From Nitriliruptorales bacterium (lineage in GTDB: Bacteria; Actinomycetota; Nitriliruptoria; Euzebyales; Egibacteraceae), in NCBI GenBank assembly GCA_007126835.1, contig SLAO01000083.1:1-6229 (forward strand): DNA of 6,229 bases, read 5' to 3'. Below, piece after piece: positions 1 through 5,309 of this stretch. The notes beneath the pieces were generated by a model that saw only the letters and a list, made by a program, of their open reading frames with translations, searched no databases and was not told where the DNA came from. Numbering within the stretch: the first letter of the stretch is position 1; every line of letters starts with the position of its first letter. The translations under genes and the position numbers were made by a program.

Positions 1-301
1 CGCCGGGTAGTAAGACCCGCTGTGACGTCCCAAGCGACCCGACCGCTGCCAGGCCCAACAGCACGGCCAGATGACCCTGCCAGCAAGGACCCGATCCGCC
101 CGCGGACAGGGCTTCCGCCCCTGCCGACAGCCTTGAGCCGTGCAGGCCACGGCCTGATCCGTACGCCACGGGGGGGCCTCCGCGACCGCATCGCTCGGCA
201 GCCGGTCCGCCCGCCCGAACAGCTACGTGCCGGCGGCTCCCTCGCGAGCTCGGCGCCCCGCGGCCGCTGTCTCCGCTGGTCACGGAGCTAATTGGCGCGT
301 C

Positions 302-347
302 CTGACGGCGCCGTCGGTCAGATCGACAGCCGATCCATGCGCTGTCG
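302..347. promoter_or_regulatory. Cluster of overlapping dyad symmetries (possible operator)
   Basis: Within 46 bp there is a perfect 12-bp palindrome GACGGCGCCGTC (304-315), an inverted pair CTGAC (302-306) / GTCAG (317-321), a pair GATCG (321-325) / CGATC (331-335), and a 7-bp pair CGACAGC (324-330) / GCTGTCG (341-347) with a 10-bp spacer. The symmetries are seen directly. A regulatory role is inferred from the non-coding position upstream of a regulator gene. In DNA of this GC content some such dyads arise by chance, so this is a weak call. Some of the pairs are mutually exclusive if folded as RNA. Confidence 0.25.
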
Positions 348-491
348 GCCATCGCGACGACCACCGGGCCGGATGGCTGCACCAGGCGTGGTCGACCCGA
401 GGCACCCCATCACCGTCCGCTGCGTTCCACGCCATGTGCGGTGGTGAAGGCGGCCGTGGAGGGTCCTGCCGACTGGTCGCCGATCGGCAGA

Positions 492-599
492 ACAGGCAGG
501 ACACTTGACCCGGATCGGCCGCGCCTGCAACGCACACACTGCTGTCACTGCCGCTGATGCACAGGCAGCCCTCGGCACCGACAGGCAGGAGCAGGCAGG
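492..599 (+). repeat. Recurring ACAGGCAG-type direct repeats before the regulator gene
   Basis: The octamer ACAGGCAG occurs at 492-499, 561-568 and 581-588, and a one-mismatch copy GCAGGCAG lies at 591-598. The last two copies overlap the ribosome-binding region of the regulator gene. Direct repeats in this position could be binding sites for autoregulation by the helix-turn-helix protein encoded immediately downstream. They could equally be fortuitous, since the last copies include Shine-Dalgarno-like sequence. Only the repeats themselves are directly seen. Confidence 0.35.
587..591 (+). promoter_or_regulatory. Shine-Dalgarno site deciding the GTG start of the regulator
   Basis: AGGAG at 587-591 lies 7 nt before GTG at 599-601. 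The in-frame ATG at 557, 14 codons upstream, has no purine-rich site in front of it. The 14 extra residues it would add are Pro/Arg/Ser-rich and lie outside the recognisable helix-turn-helix domain. The GTG is therefore the preferred start. Confidence 0.7.
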
Positions 600-1375
600 T
601 GAGTGAGCATCTCGTAGGCGCGGAGCAGATCCAGGACCTGCTGGGCGTGGATCGCTCGACGGTGTATCGCATGGCCCACGACGGACGTCTGCCAGCCGTC
701 AAGGTCGGCCGTCAGTGGCGGTTCCCCCTCGACGAAGTGCAACAGCGCCTCCGGATCGACAGCCCGCCCGACTGTGACGTCCAGGCAGCCGACCTGCCCT
801 TGGATCCTGTCGTCGTCGAGCCGCTCGTGTCGGTCGTCGCCGAGGCCCTCGGGGTGATGATGGTGGTCGCCGACATGAGCGGGCGGGCGCTGGTCCCCGT
901 GGCCAACCCGTGTCCGTGGTTTGTCGAGCACGGCACCAAGCCCGAGGTCCTCGAGGCCTGCACTGCCGAGCGACGCGAGTTCGCCGTCAGTCTCGACTTC
1001 ACCCCCAGGTTCAGGCTCAACCAGTTCGGTTACGAGTGCGCACGAGCGTTCATCCGCTCCGACGCCGTTCTCATCGGCATGGTCGTCGGCGGTGGGGTCG
1101 CGCCGGGTCGCGACGACGATCCCCCCGGGCTCCACCGGCTCGACGAGCACGGCCGCGCGCGGGTCCTCGACAGCCTTCCCAAGATCGCCGCTGCCCTGTC
1201 CTGCCTCGCGGGACACGTCCCGAACGTGACGGCGGCGGGACCGGTGGCGCCGTCCGACGGGCCGGGTCAGGGCATCACACGCCCGCAACACCGGCCGGCT
1301 CCTCGTGCCGGCAGAGGCGAGACAGGGAGTGGTCGGCCCAGGCGCACGACGGAGGTCGCCGGCCCGCCGAGGTAA
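599..1375 (+). CDS. Excisionase-type HTH regulator with PocR-like sensory domain
   Basis: Predicted cytoplasmic one-component transcriptional regulator of 258 residues from the GTG start. Residues 4-50 form an excisionase/MerR-type winged helix-turn-helix: a helix with IQDLLGVDRSTVYRMAHDG, then the wing LPAVKVGRQWRF and a closing helix. Residues about 63-205 resemble the PocR ligand-binding domain. This shows in a hydrophobic core (VVVEPLVSVVAEALGVMMVV), an 'NPCPWF' segment, a second Cys in EACTAER and a third in GYECARAF, followed by the strand VLIGMVVGGG. In the PocR family three cysteines occur at these relative places. The tail after about 210 is Pro/Arg/Gly-rich and probably disordered. 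PocR itself activates propanediol-utilisation genes and the domain is thought to bind small organic ligands; the ligand here is unknown. Its position in front of, and in the same direction as, the molybdoenzyme operon suggests it controls that operon. An ATG at 557 is a less likely start. HTH assignment is firm, PocR assignment moderately so. Confidence 0.85.
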   Translation: MSEHLVGAEQIQDLLGVDRSTVYRMAHDGRLPAVKVGRQWRFPLDEVQQRLRIDSPPDCDVQAADLPLDPVVVEPLVSVVAEALGVMMVVADMSGRALVPVANPCPWFVEHGTKPEVLEACTAERREFAVSLDFTPRFRLNQFGYECARAFIRSDAVLIGMVVGGGVAPGRDDDPPGLHRLDEHGRARVLDSLPKIAAALSCLAGHVPNVTAAGPVAPSDGPGQGITRPQHRPAPRAGRGETGSGRPRRTTEVAGPPR

Positions 1376-1383
1376 TCGCCGGT

Positions 1384-1402
1384 CCGGCGCGGCCAGCGCC
1401 GG
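1384..1402 (+). promoter_or_regulatory. GC-rich hairpin between regulator and enzyme operon
   Basis: CCGGCGC (1384-1390) and GCGCCGG (1396-1402) are perfectly complementary and enclose the 5-nt loop GGCCA, giving a strong 7-bp stem that begins 8 nt after the regulator stop codon. No T tract follows, so it is not a classical intrinsic terminator. In high-GC actinobacteria such stems may still attenuate or end transcription. The same dyad could instead be a protein-binding site for the operon promoter. Confidence 0.4.
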
Positions 1403-1422
1403 CACGCGGTGTCACGCGGTGT
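1403..1422 (+). repeat. Perfect tandem 10-bp direct repeat CACGCGGTGT x2
   Basis: CACGCGGTGT occurs at 1403-1412 and again, with no spacer, at 1413-1422. It lies directly after the hairpin and 22 nt before the start codon of the molybdoenzyme gene. A 10-bp period places both copies on the same DNA face, as expected for tandem activator or repressor half-sites; excisionase/MerR-type winged-helix proteins can use direct repeats. The repeat is seen directly; the operator function is inference. No clear -10/-35 pair is visible in the 69-bp gap. Confidence 0.55.
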
Positions 1423-1444
1423 GCTGATGGATCGAGGATGAGAG

Positions 1445-3742
1445 ATGGCTAGGGCACAGCTCAAGATCACCAGACGGCAGCTGCTGAAGTCCGGGGCCGC
1501 CGTCGGCGTGGCGGGAGCGATCGGCAGCAGCGGGTTGCGGGGCGCGCCAGCGCACGCCGCCACCGACGACGGGGCCTGGTACCGCCAGGGACAGATCCGC
1601 ACCACGTACAACGTGTGCGACATCTGCCCATGGCACTGCGGCGTGCTCGTCCACTCGGTGGACGGCGTGGTGCACAAGGTCGACGGCAACCCCAAGGACC
1701 CCAAGGCACAGGGCCGGTTGTGCGCTCGTGGGCAGGGCGGGCCGTCGTTCATGTACGACCCAGACCGCCTGCGGTCTCCGATGGTTCGGACCGGCCCCCG
1801 CGGCTCTGGCGAGTTCGAGGAGGTGACCTGGGAGTACGCCCTCGACCTCGTCGCCCAGGAGCTCGGCAAGATCAAGGAGCGCTCCGGGCCCGAGGCCCTT
1901 GCCGTCTTCGGCCACACCGGCGGGGACGGGTGGTTCGCGGACCACTTCGCGCAGGCCTGGGGCACCCCGAACGCGGCCAAGTCCTCCTCGTCGCTGTGCC
2001 TGTCGCCGCGGGAGGAGGCCGCGACCCTGACGTTCGGCTGGCCGGTGGGAGGCCACGAGCCCGTCGACTGGGACGGGCTGGAATGCGTCGCGCTCATCGG
2101 CAGCCACATCGGCGAGGACGCCCGCAACACCGTCATGCAGGGCTTCGCCGGCCTGCATCGCCGCGGCGGCACGATCATCGCGGTCGATCCGCGGTTCTCC
2201 AGCGCCGCCACCAAAGCCGACCACTGGCTTCCGATCAAGCCGGGCACCGACACCGCCCTGCTGCTCGCGTGGATCCACGTGCTCGTCACCGAAGGGCTCT
2301 ACGACGCCGACTACGTCGAACAGTGGACCACCGGCTTCGATGAGCTCGCGGCCCACGTTGAGGACAAGACCCCGGAGTGGGCCGCCGCGATCACCGATCT
2401 TCCCGCCGACCAGATCCGCGAGACCGCCCGGAGCATGGCTGCGCACGCGCCGCGCTCGGTCATCATGCCCGGCCGGCACGTCACGTGGTACGGCAACGAC
2501 ACCCAGCGGATGCGCGCGGTGTTCCTCGTCAACAGCCTGCTCGGCGCCTACGGGCGCGAGGGCGGCTTCTACTTCAACCGCGCTCCCTACATCGGGGACT
2601 ACGCGCTGCCGCCCTACGCCGTCGAAGGCAGCGCCGGGGGGTGCGCTGCCGAGCCCGCCGAGGACGACGACCCCCTGGGCGACCTGCCGCTGGGTCCGAG
2701 CGGCAAGGCTCGAGCCGACGGCGTGCAGGAGGCCTTCCTGCGGGGACCGACCGCCATGCAGGAGCTCATCGAGCCGATGATCTCCGGCGATCCCTACCGC
2801 ATCGAGGGGCTGCTGGTCTACGGCGTCAACCTGCTGCACACCGTCCCGAACCCCGCACGGACGCTCGAGGCCCTAAAGGCGCTCGACCTGGTCGTCGCCG
2901 TCGACGTCCTCCCCCAAGAGCACATCGCCTGGGCCGACATCGTGCTGCCCGAGGCCACCTACCTCGAGCGCTACGAGGACCTGTACACCATCGCGCACAA
3001 GACCCCCTACATCGCGCTGCGCGAACCGGCCGTCGAGCCGATGTACGACACCAAGCCGGGCTGGTGGATCTCCAAGGAGCTGGGCGAGCGCGTCGGCCTG
3101 GAGTCCCACTACCCCTGGGAGGACATCGAGGAGTACCTCGACGAGCGTCTGCGGTCAGTTGGCGCCAACCTCGACGACCTCCGGGACGCCGACGGCATCA
3201 TCGTCCAGGACGGGCGTCCCTACCTCGATGACTTCGACGGCTCCAGCCCGTTCGACACCCCGTCGGGCAAGATCGAGCTGTACTCCCAGCTGCTGGCCGA
3301 CACCGGGCACGACCCGCTTCCGGAGTACGAGCCCACCGACGAGCCGCCCGACGGGTACTTCCGGCTGCTGTACGGACGGCATCCGGCGCACACGTTCGCG
3401 CGGACGCAGAACACCCCCGGGCTTCACCGCGTCTACCCCGAGAACGAGCTGTGGCTCAACGCCGGCGCTGCCGCAGAACTTGGCGTCTCCGACGGCGACC
3501 GGGTGATGCTCGAGAACCAGGACGGCGCGACCGACGGGCCGATCAAGGTCAAAGCCACCCAGCGGATCCGCCGCGACGCGGTCTTCATGGTCCACGGGTT
3601 CGGCCAGGCGTCCGAAGGCCTGAGCCGAGCTCACGGCCAGGGAGCCAGCGACACCAAGCTGCAGACCCGCTACCAGCTCGACCCGATCAGCGGCGGCGCC
3701 GGGATGCGGGTCAACTTCGTGCGCATCTCCACGGAGGCCTGA
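1445..3742 (+). CDS. Tat-exported molybdopterin oxidoreductase, thiosulfate/polysulfide reductase (PhsA/PsrA)-like catalytic subunit
   Basis: A 765-residue Mo/W-bisPGD enzyme of the DMSO reductase superfamily, the usual PhsA/PsrA length. It starts with a twin-arginine signal (TRRQLLK at 9-15, hydrophobic stretch, likely cleavage after AHA at 38), so the folded enzyme acts outside the cytoplasmic membrane. Cys58, Cys61, Cys65 and Cys93 (CxxCxxxC then CARG) hold a [4Fe-4S] cluster. Cys185 in SSSLCLSPREEA is the predicted Mo ligand. Further PhsA-like landmarks are RTGPRGSGEFEEV (115-127), KTPEWAAA (308-315), LPEATYLERYEDL (501-513), SHYPWEDI (554-561) and PSGKIELYS (606-614). The molybdopterin-dinucleotide-binding domain spans about 640-755. 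Formate dehydrogenases have Cys/Sec followed by His, and usually Lys after the fourth cluster Cys; here these are Leu186 and Arg95, which argues against formate. An acidic insertion lies at 401-418. GAGG (1434-1437) sits 7 nt before the ATG. It is the first gene of a tightly packed operon with its ferredoxin and cytochrome b partners. Superfamily is certain and PhsA/PsrA branch likely; substrate (thiosulfate, polysulfide or another sulfur compound) and direction are inferred. Confidence 0.93.
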   Translation: MARAQLKITRRQLLKSGAAVGVAGAIGSSGLRGAPAHAATDDGAWYRQGQIRTTYNVCDICPWHCGVLVHSVDGVVHKVDGNPKDPKAQGRLCARGQGGPSFMYDPDRLRSPMVRTGPRGSGEFEEVTWEYALDLVAQELGKIKERSGPEALAVFGHTGGDGWFADHFAQAWGTPNAAKSSSSLCLSPREEAATLTFGWPVGGHEPVDWDGLECVALIGSHIGEDARNTVMQGFAGLHRRGGTIIAVDPRFSSAATKADHWLPIKPGTDTALLLAWIHVLVTEGLYDADYVEQWTTGFDELAAHVEDKTPEWAAAITDLPADQIRETARSMAAHAPRSVIMPGRHVTWYGNDTQRMRAVFLVNSLLGAYGREGGFYFNRAPYIGDYALPPYAVEGSAGGCAAEPAEDDDPLGDLPLGPSGKARADGVQEAFLRGPTAMQELIEPMISGDPYRIEGLLVYGVNLLHTVPNPARTLEALKALDLVVAVDVLPQEHIAWADIVLPEATYLERYEDLYTIAHKTPYIALREPAVEPMYDTKPGWWISKELGERVGLESHYPWEDIEEYLDERLRSVGANLDDLRDADGIIVQDGRPYLDDFDGSSPFDTPSGKIELYSQLLADTGHDPLPEYEPTDEPPDGYFRLLYGRHPAHTFARTQNTPGLHRVYPENELWLNAGAAAELGVSDGDRVMLENQDGATDGPIKVKATQRIRRDAVFMVHGFGQASEGLSRAHGQGASDTKLQTRYQLDPISGGAGMRVNFVRISTEA

Positions 3743-3743
3743 C

Positions 3744-4523
3744 ATGAGCTCCGCGTTCCTCCTCGACCTCGCCCAGTGCATCGGCTGCGAGGGCTGCGTC
3801 GTCGCCTGCAACACCGGCAACGACGTGCCCGACGGCGCGCAGTACATCGCGATCAGCGAGCAGGTACGGGGCACGTTCCCCGACCTTGCCGGCGGGGTGG
3901 CGAACCACCGCTGCTACCACTGCGCCGACGCTGCCTGCGTGAGCGTCTGCCCCACCGGCGCGCTGTACCGCGACGACGGCCTGACCCGTGTCGACGCCTC
4001 GGCGTGCAGCGGGTGCGCGTACTGCGTCGGATCCTGCCCCTACGACGTGCCGGTCATGGTCGACGGCGTGGCGACCAAGTGCGACGGGTGCCGCGACGTC
4101 GTCAGCGCCGGCGGTGTCCCCTGGTGCGTCGAGACCTGCCCCAGCGACGCGCTGCGCTTCGGTCCGCGGGAGGAGATCGCCGCCGAGGCCCACGCCCGAG
4201 CCGCTGCGCATCGGGGGGAGAAGTACCCAGACGCGCAGGTGTACGGCGAACGGCAGGCCGGCGGGCTGGGCGTCCTCGTCGTCGCCCCGGAGGACCCCGA
4301 GACCCTCGGGCTACCCGCCGACCCGAAGATCCCCCTGCCCACGACCGCGTGGCAGGAGGTCGTCAAGCCCGGCGGCTTCTACATCACCAGCGCCTCGGTG
4401 CTCATCGCCGGTCTGGCGGGGGTGATCGCCCGTCGCAACCACGCCCGGGAGATGGCGCAACTCGAAGCCGACCACGCGGCCAACGCGGCTCCGACCGACG
4501 ACAACGGTGAGGTGACGTCATGA
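3744..4523 (+). CDS. Four-cluster [4Fe-4S] ferredoxin subunit with C-terminal membrane anchor
   Basis: Electron-transfer (beta) subunit of the molybdoenzyme complex, 259 residues. Sixteen cysteines form four sets: 12/15/18/22, 57/60/65/69, 88/91/94/98 and 113/116/128/132, enough for four [4Fe-4S] clusters as in DmsB, PsrB and FdnH. After the clusters comes a loop (QVYGERQAGGLGVLVVAPEDPETLGLP, 165-191, in pieces similar to the FdnH loop) and one predicted transmembrane helix at about 211-229, followed by a charged tail. This FdnH-like anchor is absent from the short PhsB/PsrB proteins. It should pass electrons between the catalytic subunit and the cytochrome b. There is no signal peptide, so it is probably exported by hitch-hiking on the Tat signal of the catalytic subunit, as in related complexes. 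The ATG lies 1 nt after the stop of the upstream gene, with GGAGG (3733-3737) inside that gene 6 nt before it. Its last 4 nt overlap the next gene. Translational coupling is likely. Confidence 0.93.
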   Translation: MSSAFLLDLAQCIGCEGCVVACNTGNDVPDGAQYIAISEQVRGTFPDLAGGVANHRCYHCADAACVSVCPTGALYRDDGLTRVDASACSGCAYCVGSCPYDVPVMVDGVATKCDGCRDVVSAGGVPWCVETCPSDALRFGPREEIAAEAHARAAAHRGEKYPDAQVYGERQAGGLGVLVVAPEDPETLGLPADPKIPLPTTAWQEVVKPGGFYITSASVLIAGLAGVIARRNHAREMAQLEADHAANAAPTDDNGEVTS

Positions 4524-5257
4524 CCGAGACACGCACGCGGACCCGGGTCGTGCCCGAGGCCCCGCCGCGCGGCGCGGAGGATGAGAAGATCCTGCGGTAC
4601 CGCCCCGGGCAGCGCTACGTCCACCTGCTGGTGGCCACCTCGTTCACGGTGCTGTTCCTGTCGGGCCTGCCGTTGCTGTGGGAGCCACTGTCCTTCCTCG
4701 CGGCCGGCGGGTACTCGCGCATAATCCACCGGGTAGCGGCCGTGGCGTTCATGGCCGTGCCGATCCTCTACTTCATCGTCGATCGTGAGGGCGCGAAGGA
4801 GCTCCTCGCCGATTCGTTCCGCTTCGACCGCGACGACCTGCGCTGGCTGGCGTCCATGGGCCGTTACTTCCTCGGTAACGCCTCGGACATGCCGCCCCAG
4901 GGTCGGCTCAACGCAGGTCAGAAGCTTCATCACGCCGCCGTGATGATTCTTTCCGCCGGAGTGGTGATCTCCGGCCTGCTGCTGTGGTTCTGGGACGCGT
5001 CGCTGTCCGATTCGATGCTGGCCTGGTCGTTGGTGATCCACAACATCACGATGGGCGCGCTAGTGCTGCTGCTGATCGGCCACGTGTACTTCACCGTCGT
5101 CTACAAGGCCATCCACTCGATGCACACCGGCTACATCCCCAAGTCGCGCGCCCAGATCGAACACCCCAAGTGGGTGGAGGAAATCGAATCGAAGCGAGCC
5201 GCCAACGGTGCTAACGAACAAAAAACTCTTCACCGCGAAAAGCAGCCGCCGAAGTGA
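4520..5257 (+). CDS. Diheme cytochrome b membrane subunit, formate dehydrogenase gamma (FdnI)-like
   Basis: Integral-membrane quinone-reactive subunit of 245 residues. Four hydrophobic segments are visible at about 36-53, 66-86, 139-157 and 168-195. His35 and His70 in the first two helices and His174 and His188 in the fourth match the heme ligands of FdnI, where the last two histidines are likewise 14 residues apart. NAGQKLHH (131-138) before the third helix and the C-terminal MHTGYIPKSRAQIEHPKWVEE region (201-221, in pieces) are hallmarks of this family. It would bind two b hemes and link the ferredoxin subunit to the menaquinone/ubiquinone pool. The start ATG overlaps the previous stop as ATGA (4520-4523), with GAGG at 4509-4512 and a 7-nt spacer, so the two genes are translationally coupled. 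The last 20 codons (about 5198-5257) are noticeably more A-rich and encode a hydrophilic tail. A PhsC or NrfD-type anchor would have been expected with a PhsA/PsrA catalytic subunit. Confidence 0.92.
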   Translation: MTETRTRTRVVPEAPPRGAEDEKILRYRPGQRYVHLLVATSFTVLFLSGLPLLWEPLSFLAAGGYSRIIHRVAAVAFMAVPILYFIVDREGAKELLADSFRFDRDDLRWLASMGRYFLGNASDMPPQGRLNAGQKLHHAAVMILSAGVVISGLLLWFWDASLSDSMLAWSLVIHNITMGALVLLLIGHVYFTVVYKAIHSMHTGYIPKSRAQIEHPKWVEEIESKRAANGANEQKTLHREKQPPK

Positions 5258-5299
5258 GCAAGGAAGGGCGGTCCGCCGCCGCAACGACACGGAAACGAC

Positions 5300-5303
5300 A
5301 GGA
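5300..5303 (+). promoter_or_regulatory. Shine-Dalgarno site favouring the ATG at 5310
   Basis: AGGA at 5300-5303 is 6 nt before ATG 5310 but directly abuts the alternative in-frame ATG at 5304. The second ATG also gives a tidier lipoprotein signal (MSRTRLL...). An alternative GGAA at 5291-5294 could serve the ATG at 5304, so the choice is only probable and changes the protein by two residues. Confidence 0.5.
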
Positions 5304-5309
5304 ATGATC

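Larger units (their letters stand above)
1..598. other. Upstream region with no supportable gene
   Basis: I find no convincing coding region here. The open frames are short, rich in Pro/Arg/Gly/Ser, lack Shine-Dalgarno sites and show no domain or motif I recognise. The longest forward frame (GTG at 22 to a stop at 291) has weaker third-position GC than the genes downstream. A TAG at 8-10 could be the end of an upstream gene but cannot be tested. A short inverted repeat (CGGGT at 4-8, ACCCG at 15-19) lacks a T tract. No tRNA or rRNA pattern was seen. The second half contains dyads and repeats described in separate entries and probably carries the promoter of the regulator gene. Confidence 0.5.

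Noticed and set aside
1..20. Short inverted repeat CGGGT/ACCCG at 4-8 and 15-19 as a terminator of an upstream gene
   Set aside because: Only a 5-bp stem with no T tract at the very edge of the window.
143..156. Palindrome CAGGCC-AC-GGCCTG
   Set aside because: A single 6-2-6 dyad made mainly of G and C is expected by chance in a region of this size and composition.
22..291. Forward frame of 89 codons in the upstream region
   Set aside because: GTG start without Shine-Dalgarno, Pro/Arg-rich composition, weaker third-position GC than the real genes and no motif.
505..533. TTGACC at 505-510 as a -35 promoter element
   Set aside because: No convincing -10 hexamer lies 16-18 bp downstream, so I do not call a promoter.
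545..1405. Minus-strand open frame of 286 codons opposite the regulator gene
   Set aside because: Low-complexity shadow without domain similarity; the + strand frame has a clear HTH and sensory domain and a good ribosome-binding site.
1412..2839. Long minus-strand open frame of 475 codons antisense to the molybdoenzyme gene
   Set aside because: It mirrors the strongly codon-biased gene on the other strand, a common artefact at high GC. It has no recognisable domain and the + strand protein is unequivocal.
1445..5257. Annotation of the operon as formate dehydrogenase
   Set aside because: Partner subunits are FdnH/FdnI-like, but the catalytic subunit lacks the Cys/Sec-His active-site pair and matches PhsA/PsrA landmarks instead.
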